Shown: positions 1 through 12,560, numbered from the stretch's first letter. The stretch: 64,000 nucleotides of DNA from Erpobdella octoculata (GCA_963978895.1 OZ022238.1:9221855-9285854), one strand, 5' to 3'. Translations and numbers: made by a program. Notes: generated from the letters alone by a model not told the origin.

Positions 1-582
1 CTAAAAGAATCAAAAACTTCATTTTTCTACTTTTGATCTGAAATTTAAACAGAAACTGATTTCAATTATGTTAAATAAATATTTGAAATTATAGGCAAAG
101 TTGAAAATATTTCAAAAATATAAGCAATGCAAACGTAACACTAGTACCGTTTTTCAAACTCACTTTAAAGTTCTTCTGTTTTAATTCGATAACTGCATCA
201 TGGCTTGTCTCCTTTTATACAATTATGGTCTTATCAGAAACTACCCACTTGTTGGTTATCAGTAGGTGGGCATATTAACTTCTTTACATGAAAATTTACG
301 CTTTTCACAGTTTTATGACTAACTGAAAGCTCAAGTTGTCGCTTATCTCATGCATTTATAATCGAATAGTAAATAAAAAGTGTTTATTAAGTAAGTTGTT
401 AAATGAATTATAAAATAGCTGAAAGAACAATAAAAGGTAGATTTATTTGAAGTGGCGTTATATAAAAATGATTTTATCTTGGTTTGGGGAAATATTGTTG
501 GCTTCAATATAGCAAAAGAGGTAAACAATCATTAGCTTCAAACTTTCAATAGCTTACTAACCAGGATGTCGCTAAGTATCTA

Positions 583-945
583 AATGTCCTTAAAAATGGA
601 CTTTTGTAAACGGATAGCAAGGTGTGCAAACTAAATTTTTAAAATTTGCGAAAGTAATATATTTTTTATTATTAACTAAAAAAATAAAATTATTCAGATG
701 CGGTTGTGTTAATAGTTCATAATATTGTTTAAAAAAAAGTTTTTTTTTAAAACTATTCTGTTATTAAGACAACTAAATACTGTTGTTCACCGGTTTAAAC
801 TATAAACTATAATTGAAATTCTGCGTCTAAAGAGTGTTGTAAACATTTTTATAAAAATACACTTCAACCAGATAAATAATAGTTTTCAATTATGCTTGTT
901 GAGTAACTGCTATGAAGTTTTACGATCTTTTGTTACCGTACCACA
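583..945 (+). repeat. Direct repeat copy A (about 360 bp)
   Basis: This block recurs at 1953-2313 in the same orientation, with only a handful of substitutions visible (about 98% identity by eye). Both copies end at the shared string gtaccaca and then diverge. Copy B runs straight into the LINE at 2313. No coding content is seen. The similarity implies a recent duplication. Confidence 0.9.
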
Positions 946-1517
946 AATAAATTTTAAGTAGGTTTTAAAATCAGAAACGCACTGTGATAAGAACATTAAA
1001 AAATCGTGCTATTAGGCAGGAAAACATATTTTCATCTGTCATTGTTTAAACTTACATTTAAACAAAAGGTGTACATATTAATTTTTTTTTCAATTGCAAA
1101 CAACTTTTCATCGACTCAGTACACAATATTGTTTTCCATTTTCCATATGAAAAATCAAGTCCTGTTTGAGATTTTATAATTAAAAACAAAGAATATAACA
1201 TTAAGGAAGTGGTATTACAATTACATGGTATGGTCTATGTGTATATATGTATAAATGTATGTTTGTATATGCGTTTACGTATAAGGCGACGGTAGTAAAA
1301 TCTCTTGAGAGGTTTTTACCCAATTTTTTCAAGATTTCATATAGTGGTACGTTCATATCTATACTTTAACAAAATGTCATTCACGTTGAGTACTTTGACG
1401 TCATGCGACACTTGATAGATGTATTCATGGTTTTGTTGCTTTGATTCGACAATAAACGTCTATAGATACTTATATATATCTATATATATATATATATATA
1501 AATGAATGTTTGTATGT

Positions 1518-1665
1518 ATGTATATATGCATGTCCTTTATGCATTGCTACACCATTCATCCGATCGTAATGAAATTTTCACACAACCTTGAGAGTCAAAG
1601 GGAATCAACTATAAAGAAAAAAATTTAAAATCCGTTCCGTCACGAAATGAGCGGAGCGGAACGGG
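1518..1665 (+). repeat. Helitron-like internal fragment
   Basis: The segment containing gctacaccattcatccgat, then cacaaccttgagagtcaa, then atgagcggagcgg recurs at 51,190-51,310, and its last part recurs at 54,636-54,680. In those copies it leads into a GC-rich minisatellite, so this looks like the interior of the same family, cut off here by an (AT)n tract. Confidence 0.55.
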
Positions 1666-1667
1666 TG

Positions 1668-1951
<284 letters not shown>

Positions 1952-1952
1952 G

Positions 1953-2313
1953 AATGTTTAAAAATGGACTTTTGTAAACGGATAGCAAGGTGTGCAAACT
2001 AAATTTTTAAAATTTGCGAAAGTAATATATTTTTTATTATTAACTAAAAAAATAAAATTCTTCAGATGCGGTTGTGTTAATAGTTCATAATATTGTTTAA
2101 AAAAAAGTTTTTTTTTTAAACTATTCTGTTATTAAGACAACTAAATACTGTTGTTCACCGGTTTAAACTATAAACTATAATTGAAATTCTGCGTCTAAAG
2201 AGTGTTGTAAGCATTTTTATAAAAATACACTTCAACCAGATAAATAATAGTTTTCAGTTATGCTTGTTGAGTAACTGCTATGAAGTTTTACGATCTTTTG
2301 TTAACGTACCACA
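1953..2313 (+). repeat. Direct repeat copy B
   Basis: Second copy of the 583-945 block. It ends exactly where the LINE begins, so the LINE appears to have inserted into this copy. The sequence that follows copy A after its end is not found after the LINE tail. Confidence 0.9.
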
Positions 2314-4019
2314 TGCTGCGTCTAAAAATTATATGTATTAAATTTAGTCAATTAATAGAGCAAGTTAGAACACACACAGCGCTTGCAAAGCCACCATCTA
2401 TACTTTTGACCAGCACGTTGTTCATGGATGAATTCCAACCAGTCACGGCTGATGAGATAATAAAATTGATAATGGCTGCTCCGAACAAATATTGTTCACT
2501 GGATCCATCCCCTACTTGGATTATCAAAAAATGTTGTGTCCACATTGCATCTTTTGTCGCTTTGATGTGCACTCGATCTTTACAAGAAGGATATTTTCCT
2601 GCTAGTCAGAAGTCAGCACTTGTGACTCCGCTTATTAAAAAAGACGGACTTGACCCTGCTGACATGAAGAGCTATCGACCAGTCTCTAACCTGACCTTTA
2701 TGTCAAGACTGGTAGAGCGGATTGTTGCTAAACAATTGAATGTACATCTAGGTCTTTCTGGCAGTCTCCCATCGAACCAATCTGCGTATCGCCGGTTTTA
2801 CTCTACAGAATCTGCACTACTCAAAGTAGTGAATGATCTGGCAGTTGCTACTGATAGTGGTAAGGTGTCGCTACTGAGTCTCTTAGATCTGAGTGCCGCA
2901 TTTGATACTGTTGACCATGGAATCCTTATTGAGAGACTTGAAAAAACTCATGGCATCTGTGGAGTTGTCTTAAAATGGATTATTTCATATTTAACTAACC
3001 GCACGCAACGGGTTAGTGTGGGTGGGAACTTGTCATTGTCCGTGTCGCTTAGTAGTGGAGTTCCCCAGGGATCAGTCTTGGGCCCACTACTCTTTCTATT
3101 GTACACCACTGATTTACTTGAAATTATTCATCGTTCTGGACTCGAGGGACACTGCTATGCCGACGACACCCAAACATATGTTCACTGCTCTGTTGATGAT
3201 GCGGAGAATGTTCACCTTCGCTTATTGCCCTGCATAGAGAACATTGAACAGTGGATGGCTTCTAATCGTCTAAAACTGAATGGCGATAAGACTGAATTAA
3301 TCTGGATAGGTGCAAGATCAAAGTTGCAACAGAGTAAAGCAAAAGCCTTGTTAGTTGCTGGGGCTTTGGTTGCCCCCACAGAAGTTGTTCGAAACTTAGG
3401 TGTATATGTCGATTCTGAGCTTTCCATGAAAGATCATATATCTAAACTGTCAAAAACCTGTTTTTTCCAACTACGACAACTTAGAACCATACGAAGGTCT
3501 CTGACAAGTGAAGCAACACGTCTCCTGCTGCATTCGTTTGTTGTAAGTAGACTTGACTACTGCTACTCTCTATTTACAGGCTTACCTCTTAGTGCTGTTG
3601 GAAAGATTCAACGTATTCAAAATGCAGCTGCTCGTCTCTTTGGTGGACTAAAGAAACATGATCATGTGACTGCAATAATGAAAACTGAACTCCGGTGGCT
3701 GCGTATCTCTGAGCGAATTACTTTCAAAATTGGGACTTTAGTCTACAAGGCGCTCCATGGCGAAGCCCCCTCATATTTGCAAGAGCTGTGTGTCACTGTG
3801 TCTGATAAAAATTCTTACTTATCTCGTCACAGATCTGCTAGTCGTGGTGATCTAGTTGTTCCCATAACTCGAACAAAAACTTACGGCAGTCGAGCCTTCA
3901 GTATAGCAGGACCGGCAACATGGAACATGTTGCCTGCCAGCATCCGAGAAGCCACTACATTGAGTTTATTCAAGGCCGAGCTAAAGACATTTCTGTTTGC
4001 GAAATCCTATCCAAATTGA
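2313..4019 (+). CDS. Reverse transcriptase, CR1/L2-like LINE, 5'-truncated
   Basis: The product is an RNA-directed DNA polymerase for target-primed reverse transcription. Visible motifs in order are SYRPVSNL, the AFDTVDH active-site motif, GVPQGSVLGPLLF, the catalytic YADD box, a thumb region with RNLGVYVD, and the LINE C-terminal motif containing AGPATWNMLP. No internal stop is present across about 568 codons, so the copy is young or conserved by chance. The same frame stays open back to a Met at 2280, but those first 11 codons belong to the flanking direct repeat, so 2313 marks the element boundary. Without the endonuclease domain, autonomous mobility is unlikely. Confidence 0.85.
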   Translation: MLRLKIICIKFSQLIEQVRTHTALAKPPSILLTSTLFMDEFQPVTADEIIKLIMAAPNKYCSLDPSPTWIIKKCCVHIASFVALMCTRSLQEGYFPASQKSALVTPLIKKDGLDPADMKSYRPVSNLTFMSRLVERIVAKQLNVHLGLSGSLPSNQSAYRRFYSTESALLKVVNDLAVATDSGKVSLLSLLDLSAAFDTVDHGILIERLEKTHGICGVVLKWIISYLTNRTQRVSVGGNLSLSVSLSSGVPQGSVLGPLLFLLYTTDLLEIIHRSGLEGHCYADDTQTYVHCSVDDAENVHLRLLPCIENIEQWMASNRLKLNGDKTELIWIGARSKLQQSKAKALLVAGALVAPTEVVRNLGVYVDSELSMKDHISKLSKTCFFQLRQLRTIRRSLTSEATRLLLHSFVVSRLDYCYSLFTGLPLSAVGKIQRIQNAAARLFGGLKKHDHVTAIMKTELRWLRISERITFKIGTLVYKALHGEAPSYLQELCVTVSDKNSYLSRHRSASRGDLVVPITRTKTYGSRAFSIAGPATWNMLPASIREATTLSLFKAELKTFLFAKSYPN

Positions 4020-4185
4020 TGATCAGAGAGAAATTATTTCATTTTTACTGACATGCTGATTTTTGTGTTTTATATTATATATTTTGCTTTATTTTTATTG
4101 TTTTGTTTTGTTGATTTTATTGTAAAAGGAGCCCTGAGGTGTTACACAAAAGGGCTCTTGAAATCCAAATAAACTTAAACTTAAA

Positions 4186-4188
<3 letters not shown>
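2313..4188 (+). mobile_element. 5'-truncated CR1/L2-like non-LTR retrotransposon
   Basis: The element starts abruptly in the linker between the endonuclease and reverse transcriptase regions, carries an open reverse transcriptase frame, and ends in about 170 bp of 3' UTR closing with the tandem motif aaactt. An (AT)n tract follows. Short tandem repeats at the 3' end and 5' truncation are typical of Jockey-superfamily LINEs (CR1/L2 group). The endonuclease and any ORF1 are missing. Confidence 0.88.

Positions 4189-4270
<82 letters not shown>
4189..4270. repeat. (AT)n microsatellite
   Basis: AT dinucleotide tract directly after the LINE tail and directly before the foldback/Helitron-like element. 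Confidence 0.95.
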
Positions 4271-4272
<2 letters not shown>

Positions 4273-5033
4273 TAGCGAGGTTACCCGGTGTTGCTCGGGG
4301 GTTTTTAGAGTTTTTTATCGTTTTTCTCTAGCTCTCGTTTAATTCCCCGTTTTCTCTCCCGCTCTCTGTCGCTTTCCCGTTCCCGCTTGCTCTCCCACTC
4401 CCGGTCGCTTTCCCGCTCCCGGTCACTTTCCCGATTCCGGTCGCTTTCTCGCCCCATCTATCTCTTAATAATTTGTAATAACGCCCAACCAGTCACATTA
4501 TGCAAGACTGGGAAGCAAGTCATGGACTTCTTAATATTAAGAAGTCCATTAGCAAGTAATGCCTGTTACGCAATTGTTAACAGTGCTTCGAAAACGTATG
4601 CAATGATCATGTATAGGCACTTTTGGCCCGGAAGGTTTTTTGGCCCCATGAGCCGGGGGATCGGAAGAGGAGTCCAAACCTTATTAACTTTTTCCCCTTC
4701 TTAACTTTCCAGGCCAAAAGTTCCTATGTACGACCATCGAAAGTAATTGCGTAATAAAATTCAAATTTTGTTTACGTAACAACGTTTGAAGGCTTCAAGC
4801 AACTTTTAGCAAATCTATTTTACGTTTTATGGGATAAAATAAGTTATGAAAGAGTGGAAAAGAAAAAATGAGTGCGAGCGGGAATGGAAACGGGAGAGCA
4901 AGCGGGAACGGAAACGGGAGGGCAAGCGGAAACGGAAACGGGAGAGCAAGTGGGGAAAGAAACGGGAGCAAGAGAGAAAAATGATAAAAAACCTCTGAAA
5001 ACCCCGAGCAACGCCGGGTAACCCCACTAGTTT
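4271..5033. mobile_element. Foldback/Helitron-like element with GC-rich arms
   Basis: The left end actagcgaggttacccgg and the right end ccgggtaaccccactagt are inverted relatives. Each is followed inward by a C-G-G-G-rich hairpin and a degenerate minisatellite of roughly 12-18-bp units (cggtcgctttcccgctcc on the left, gaacggaaacgggagagc on the right). The right half from about 4707 is homologous to 42,984-43,631. Ends of the form hairpin plus CTAGT resemble Helitron 3' ends, while outward-facing inverted copies resemble a foldback element. No transposase is seen, so it is non-autonomous. The core (4480-4690) is unique in this window. Confidence 0.65.
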
Positions 5034-5243
5034 AAATATATATTTGTTTTATGTAGACTCTAAAGAAAGCGAAAGCAGAAACACCCATAAGTCTACAATA
5101 AAAAGTTTGAAGGATAAACATGGATTTGTTTTTTTGAAACAATAAGAATGCTGAAAGAAATTTTAGCACGCGATATCGAAAAAGTTATGAAAAAACTATT
5201 ATCAGCAAAATGGAAGTTGATTTTTAATAGAGCTTGCGACGAA

Positions 5244-5246
<3 letters not shown>

Positions 5247-5322
<76 letters not shown>
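5247..5322. repeat. (AT)n microsatellite
   Basis: AT dinucleotide tract of about 76 bp. Confidence 0.95.
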
Positions 5323-5325
<3 letters not shown>

Positions 5326-5664
5326 TGATTGAACTTCATCAATTTTAACGATATACCACTAACTTAGAATTGTAACTTTAAATTTATTTTTTTTGATTTT
5401 ACCTCTCCTTGATTTTACTAGTAATTCTTTTTTATAATAGTTATGTTTTATCACATAATTTTATTTTAATACCAACTTTAAAATAGGTAATATTTTATTT
5501 ATTTATTTATTCCATGGTTGTAGCTTTCAAATACAAACTTGTTTTTATAGCGTATTTATTATGTTGCTTTTACTCTTCGTTGTACTTTCTCCTCGATAAA
5601 TATGTGAACATATCTGATATGTCTCGCCGAAACACGTTATATTTTTTCTTCGTAGCTGTACTTT

Positions 5665-5713
5665 ATGAGTTCTGATGATGGCTGAAAAAACCGAAACCTG
5701 CAGGTCAGCTCAT
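5665..5713 (+). ncRNA. Hammerhead-ribozyme-like motif (Penelope-like element relic)
   Basis: The core box CTGATGA is at 5672-5678 and GAAA at 5693-5696. Stem I pairs atgagtt (5665-5671) with agctcat (5707-5713), seven pairs including one G-U. Stem III pairs A-C-C (5696-5698) with G-G-T (5703-5705) around a TGCA loop. The cleavage-site triplet GTC ends at 5706. Stem II is weak: two G-C pairs with a mismatched base next to the core. Open stem I with a very short stem III matches the type I hammerheads known from Penelope-like retroelements. No GIY-YIG or RT coding was found next to it. The 5,810-6,300 stretch downstream is more GC-rich and may belong to the same relic. Confidence 0.5.
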
Positions 5714-5719
5714 GTCAAA

Positions 5720-8030
5720 AACATTATTTCAAATAAGTATCAGTTATTTCAAAAGTTTTTTGATATTCGTGATTTTCGTAAACTGTCGCGTTTGATCGAA
5801 AAAGTATATAGTAAGAGATGGGGCATAGTTTTTAAGGATCACTCACATGAGCGCTCCGATCACCTGACATCACTAGGAGCTCCACTCTATCCTTTCCAAA
5901 ACAACGTTTCTCTAAGACCAGCCCATCCACATTGTCCCGCAACAGACGACCACCCAACAAATCGGGTCCGCTATGCAAAAACCGTGAAACACCCTGTCCA
6001 GACGACGCATCTACCAAAAATTGGCCACTGCGACCAAACACGAACATTTCTGGCAACCTTGATCAAGCAATACTCCGAAACCTTTCCGACTGATCCGCTG
6101 GCTTTCGCAAATATTGTCAGAGTATAGCAACACTCAGCTACAGTGTCAACTCTAGCAGAGCCCCGCCACAAAACTGTATCGTTTCTCTTTTCATTGTTTT
6201 TCTCATGACCCACCTGATCTGTGCAGTCTGTACGGCCGTCACCTGTCACATGTTCTGAGACACAGCTGATGGACTCCAGTTCAAACTGGGTTTCGATGCA
6301 GCAACTCACGTCTCATTTATTCAAAAACATACAAATTCAACAAATATTCACTTCCCAATTTACTAAAATATACATAAACTGCTTAAATTCAATAATATTA
6401 CTAGTGATAACCCAACCAATCTGGAAAATAATTTGTTGCTTTATCAGCATAATTATCAACACATGTTGTCTTGTGACTGCAGTATTACTTGGAGGAAATT
6501 AGTCTTTTTTCAAACCGTAACTCTCTAAAATATTCTATCTTTGAATAAATACAATCAATATTTCAGTTTTGCTGGAATTGGGTGATCATGCAGACGACCA
6601 TATTATAGGTTTTTCAGTCGTGTCTAGTCGCACCGGGAGTTATCTGAAAATCTTTAAACGTTTGCAATGTAGCTAGCAGCTTTTAGTGACCACATTTTTA
6701 AGGCTTTGTCGGCAGGCCTTTTTTTGGCAATAATCTAATAAAAGCCTGGGTCGTTTATTTCAACTTTTTCAATTACAAAAACGTAAATTAAGCGCCCCAT
6801 GTCTTTATTATACTGTTATTCTGAAAAGTTCATTTTTAAAAGTTTTTTGAAATTTAATTTTAATTTTTGCTTATATAAAAATAGACAACTTTTTTATACT
6901 TTTTTTCGAGTCACAGCACAAGCAGATTTTTGACAAAAAGTTTGGACAATTTCTTTTACTACATTATTTAATTCCTAGTATTTTGGTTATTTGTGTGTGT
7001 TAATCTTTAGAGAACAGTGTAGAAAAGTCATTGCAAACACTCATGTAGATTGCTGTCTTGGTTTTTTTTTCCATTTTTTATGCTCAGGTCTGATTTCTGT
7101 TGTATTCTAATATCTTTAGGTTTTCACTGCACTTTTGTAAAACAATTTGTGTGGTTGGAACAGTTCTGAGTTTATCAAATAAATAGTGACGGCAATATGC
7201 TTGAGAAAGTATTAAATAGAATCATTTTGTTTTAAAAGATTTTTAAGTGTAATAAATTATAATAATTCAAAATATCAATTTTGGTAGCAATAAGGACGAG
7301 GTTTGCTACATGACGGAAAGAAGTTAGAGAGGAAGACATGATGGTGAAGTTTGTCGGAGAAGCGGTTTTATACAGAGTATTTGAAAACCAATAACATTTA
7401 GAAAATTAAAAACCAATTATGAAAATAATTATTCAAATAATTATGTCTAAATCCTTTCATGATTTTTTTTAATGTTTGTCATAGAATACAATTGTATGTA
7501 AAGCAGAGTTTTTGAAACTGCAACATCTTCATTTTATTAGGCCCCCTCCATGATGCTCCGTGTTCCTATTCCTGCAGCGGTTTTAAAAGCCTCCCCATGA
7601 AAGAATGACATTAACCATGGATGATGCAGAAGCAATGGCGTGTGTCATTTTCTTAGTCACACAAACATATTGCTGCACATTTTTTCATAGTTTATTTAAA
7701 ACAAAATAATTAACAAGTATTATAAAAAAAATTTCAGGTCGCGAAGAACAAAAACTATTCTAGGACTATGTTCTACCCCGGAGTTGGAGTTTCCTACTCA
7801 GGAAGGATAACAAATCTTAGGGATTTTAGAGAGAAAAAAATTAAAAAAATAGAGAACCTTTTTGAAAACAAACGCCAAAATGTAGAATAATTACTACAGT
7901 TCAGGTTATCCTGTTTTTATATTTAATATTCTTAATATAAATTGCTTCAAACTAAATTTTTAACAATTTTTTTCCTTAGATTGTAAGTAAATTCTGTTTA
8001 TTTTGACAGCTAGATAGACGTCTCGTCAAC
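5720..8030. other. No supported gene
   Basis: The 5,810-6,300 part is GC-richer than its surroundings and has long open frames on both strands, but none resembles a known protein. The rest is AT-rich with no recognised repeat or splice-consistent coding. Confidence 0.5.
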
Positions 8031-8265
8031 GTGGAAACCAACAAAACACTCTCATTGGCTTCCAGGTACTAAGTAAGCTAATAATGACGGTCGACTCGAC
8101 GTAATTTTCCAACATAGGCTAAGGAAGTAAATAAGTGGGAATAAGGAAACGCATCAATGAACATCTTTCTTCTACAAAAAAATGTTCGCCCTGTTGATTC
8201 ACAGCCCAGTTTCAATGATTACAATTAAATGAATTAATGGCCTGTTATCATGCCACTGCTAAATC

Positions 8266-8274
8266 TTTAAAAAG
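8266..8274 (+). promoter_or_regulatory. TATA-like box of CBM14 gene 1
   Basis: TTTAAAAAG is followed by a GC-rich element (gcacggcgcagcaagctg). The same arrangement, TTTAAAAG plus gcgcggcgtggcaagctg, occurs at 31,900 upstream of the paralog. Conservation between the two copies argues for a core promoter, with transcription probably starting 25-35 nt downstream. Confidence 0.55.
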
Positions 8275-8455
8275 CACGGCGCAGCAAGCTGCTAAGTTGA
8301 AATTGCCTGAAGAAGACGAATCAAAAAATCTCAATTGCGTTATAAGTAAAATAAATTTTAGTTCGATTTTTTTAAATCTATATAAAAATTAGAAAAGATT
8401 TTTACCACGTTATCAAAAAACTTTTATTTCTTTTTACAGTTCCAAACAAATAAAA

Positions 8456-8814
8456 ATGAAGAGTTTGATCATGCTGCTCTTTGCTGTCTTTCTGTTTGCA
8501 GGTAGTGACATGTTTTTATATTTTATTTAATTAGTTATACTCATGGTTTCTGTAAAAATATTATAAATATATTAAAACTTTTATAATTATCGACAGCCAT
8601 TGCTTTTGTCGACGTTGAGGCAGTGGACACAGGTAAGTACAACTGTGCAGACAGAAACCCTTGCACGGACCCCATGACAGGTACCCAGTACTTTTTCAGC
8701 AACGACGATCTTACAAAGTTTGTTCAGTGCAGCCAGTGGGGCCAATGCTACGTTATGAGTTGCCGACCAGGACTGGTCTTCAACGTTTTCGCAAGTGTTT
8801 GCGTTCGTCCATAA
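8456..8814 (+). CDS. Secreted single-domain CBM14-type chitin-binding peptide (copy 1)
   Basis: Two coding exons, 8456-8501 and 8597-8814, are joined in phase 1 and give 87 residues. A likely 5'-UTR intron spans 8346-8439. Exon 1 encodes a hydrophobic signal peptide starting MKSLIMLLFAV. The mature part has six cysteines (YNC, NPC, VQC, GQC, MSC, VCV) in the order expected of a chitin-binding type 2 (peritrophin-A) domain, with aromatic-rich QYFF and the PGLVFN motif before the last cysteine. The family binds chitin outside the cell, in matrix, gut lining or defence. A roughly 1.1-kb block including promoter, introns and 3' flank is shared with the gene at 32,083. AATAAA lies at about 8958. 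Domain assignment is strong; biological role is inferred. Confidence 0.87.
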
Positions 8815-9369
8815 AAATAACTTTTAACATTTGCCATAAGTAAATGAATTAAATGCTGTTCAGATTTTGTTTTGTTGAAACAGTTTAATATAAAGTTAGC
8901 TTCTAATTCAAGAATGAAAAACAAAAAGGTTGTGTCTTTTTTTTATTGTATGTAGTAAATAAAACAAAACTTTAAGCTTTTATTTCTTTCAACACACGAT
9001 TGAATCATCCCTCATAAAACAAAGTTTTGTTTTAAACGACGTTACGCGATGAAACTCTTGTTATGTTCGCTAAGCATTTTTGGAAAACTTAACTAAGAAA
9101 TTGTGAGTTTGTGGCGTTCATTCATGCTATAAGAATAATTGAAATTATCTTAAGAGCAAACATCACTATTTGTGACAATTCTTTTTAGTTTTCAAAGCGG
9201 TTTAAAAACAGTTTTATACAGTAAATTTATCGAAGAAAGCCTTTGAGGTTTTGATTGACTTCTAGTCTTCAAGACCACGCTTTCTTTATCAGGAGACTTT
9301 GAAGTCGTTTTTAAAGTTTTATTAAAACTGAACCAACAACTAAAATAAACAATTATGTAAGAGCCGACA

Positions 9370-9513
9370 ATGTTGAAAGGAAATAAGACAAAGTTCGAAG
9401 TCGAGGCTCAACTAATAAATATGGCGGATAACGAGAGCGACGAGAACAACGAAGACGAAGATGTCGCGCTAGGTGAAAAGGTGAAAAGGCTGCCACAAGC
9501 CAGCGCGAGCTAA
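9370..9513 (+). other. Short acidic open frame, uncertain
   Basis: A 47-residue frame with an acidic stretch (DNESDENNEDEDVA) sits in a small patch of higher GC content in AT-rich DNA. It could be the start of a larger spliced gene or a retroelement remnant. No continuation with matching phase was found, and no family is recognised. Confidence 0.2.
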
Positions 9514-9519
9514 GGAGCG

Positions 9520-12500
9520 CCCACCTGTAACAACCGTGTGCGGCTTACTACAGATTGATTTACGACAATGCATGACAAAAAAGAAAACGGATTCTATGCA
9601 ATATAACGTCACATCAAAAAAAAAAAAAAAACATTGGCTTTTAATTTTCAATATATCATGACAGACCGTCGAATGTGATGCTTTATCATATTAGTTTGCT
9701 CTTCATAACAAGTGAAGCAGAAAAATGGTGAATTTAATTTAAAAGATTTAAAAAAGGGCTACGCAAAAATTACTCTACAATTTAAATTAAATTATATAAA
9801 ACATATTTAAAATGTTCAGATATTTTCAGTTCCACATAAGCTAGAAAATTGGGTAAGTAGTGTCAGTCGTGATCCACCAAAACTAGACATTGATTGGGAG
9901 GCATATATGTTTGATTGACATACTGTTAGTAAGTAAGACTGTCATGTCACAATAACAATGGCTATTGCTAACCCGATATATGAAATAACGGTAAAGGTTT
10001 TAATTCATATATGCAAGAATAAAATTTCAGAAACTTTGGAGTTTACAGTAACTATAAAAACTATAATCAAAATACAAAATAAAATTTCAATCTTAGACAA
10101 AATTATCTTATTTATGGTTTTCGGGATGTTCGGCTTGCAATGTAGGTGGGGGTTTGATTTGTAGGTGCAGCTTTCACTATTTTGTTTACATTGCATTACG
10201 ACTCAACAGATAGCCATCAAATGATTTCAAGATTTCATGCATTTCACAGACCTAATGGTCAATGATGCTGCAAAAAAACATCATCATCATCATCATCATG
10301 AACCCAGACAGAGATTTCAGAGTAATATCTTTGTGTCACGCACCATATATAGCTGTAATTATTTTTTATTAAATCATTGTCAGGTATGTTAAGTATAACC
10401 AAACTGCATGAGAAATATGGATTTTATGTTTGCCTTGCGCCGATTTGACTGCGTGTTTATAGTGGCTGGGACTCTGTCAGCACTTTTGAGACATTTTCTA
10501 AGCTTGGCGAAAACTGGGTGCTACAATAACTCTATTAGATGATATGGTACATTTGGGTGTACCTGTATACGTTATATGAACTACCGACTTCAAAAAAAAT
10601 TGATACTGCTTGTTATCACATTTTATCCAAAAGTTTCAAGAATGACAATGCTTTGCCATCAAACTTGGATTGATTGAGACTGCACTCGATGTATGCAAAT
10701 TACTATCGACGTAGCCTATCAAATATGATGTATCGACCTATTCCTGGAAATCATTGATGGACCCTCAACAATGAAAGCCTCAACATCCAATGAATGGGAT
10801 ATCTGACATATGAACTTTATAATTTGCTCAAGCATTCTCAGTGTGGCTGCAAAAAAAACAAACAAATGTGTTTCTCTTGGCTGTCTATTTCCATCTCTCT
10901 TCTTCTTTTTTTCTAATTTGTCTCTCTTTTTCTCTTTTATTGCTCCTGCCGCCGTTATTTTTTGTAGGAAGGGAGTTGGCATTTGGCTTGACTGCACCCG
11001 GTGGCTGTGTAAGCCTAAAATAAATAGCACACTTGTTAAAAATTGCTTTAAGAACTCTTTGAAAATTGTTAGGCAAATTAAATTAAAATTTTGTTACGCA
11101 ACAGCCTCTCATGTTTGTAAATGGCCATTGTTGGCCTTGAATAGGTTTCTTGGCCATGAATAAATAAAAGTTTTATAAAATAAAACTGTACTACTGTTTC
11201 TCTTTTTTGAAAATTACCTCGATGCTTATATTTGTTCGAATTCTTACTGATGTTTGAATTTGTATAAAGGACAAACAACCTTTTTTTGTGTGTGTGTATA
11301 ATAGTTTATTGTTTTCTAAACCAGGGCTGAAGCAATAATTTATTAATTCCTTTTATTTAATTTACTGTCGGTTTTGCTGGCTAACTTACTTGGTTGCTTG
11401 AATGTTTGCAAACCTTGAAAATAAAAATTAACTAACTTCCCGTTACCTAATTGAGCTGAAACATAAAACATAAGCTAGCCTCTTATGACTATGATTTTTA
11501 TCAAAGTTTAAATTTTGTTTAAATTTAAACTTTGATTAAACACGAAATATAAATTATCTCTGTTAAAAAAACAAATAAAATACAGTTACATTAATTTTTA
11601 AAATGTTTGAAATAAATAAAAACCGTCAAATCCTTAAATATAAGAAATTTGAAAAAACCTGGTTTTAACGGCTTACTTGTTGTTTTTAAAGATTAACAAA
11701 TTTATAAACAGACACGACACCTGCACTCAAATCTTCTTAATTTTTCTTTGAAGACACGTAATGTAAAAACAAAATAAAATTTTTAAAAGAAACACTTCGT
11801 CGTATTGTTGTATATTTTTGTCAGCATAGTTTTTGTCTCTACATATTTTGTTTTTCTACATCTTTTGACAATAACGATTCATGAAATTAAACTTACATTA
11901 CAGCAACACCTGACAAAACAATTTTATGTCGCCACTGTCCATTAGGCAGAAACTATTTTTAGTTTCTCAGTAATGTCATTAAAAACAATTAATAATTACA
12001 AAGTTACCGAAAGCCATAAAAACTAGCTAGTAAAGTAAAACGATGATGCACCACGATAGTGCAAAAATAACAATAATAGAAAACATTTTCCATCAATCGA
12101 TGTCGCAGAGACTGTAACTTTTTTCCATTATTACCATTTTTACATGGAACTTGTTTGTAACAATGAAATAATGTTATGCATTTTTTATGATTTTCTTTTT
12201 AATGTTTTTCTTTATTTCCAGCATATCGACAACCATATAATTTAGAAAAGCAAAATGTGCTGCTTCTATTGTTCAACGCACTTTGACTGACGAATTGCGA
12301 ATGTTCAAACAATTATTTCACCCAATGTTTCTTTTTTTAGCTTTTTCTTAGAGCTTTTACAAAAATTTGTATAATTGAATTTAGCGGTTTTTATAACCAT
12401 ATATCATCATGTCCAAGGTGCCCTTCTAACGATTCTTGGTGGTTTGTTTTTATTCCTCAAAAAACAATTCTGTTACTGCTCTTTTTGTTGAGTTGTCATG

Positions 12501-12560
12501 TAAGCTAAAAAAAAACCTTAAAAAGCATTTGACGTGAACTTAAAAACAATATGAACGATG
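9520..12560. other. No supported gene
   Basis: Mostly AT-rich sequence. It contains a short (CAT)n run near 10,280 and a 37-bp palindrome near 11,502-11,540 (atcaaagtttaaa and its complement). Open frames at 10,810-11,163 lie over poly-pyrimidine-rich DNA on both strands and show no protein-like features. Confidence 0.5.

Noticed and set aside
5675..6127. 150-codon plus-strand frame starting inside the hammerhead-like motif
   Set aside because: It begins within the ribozyme core, overlaps long open frames on the other strand and resembles no family; treated as relic sequence.
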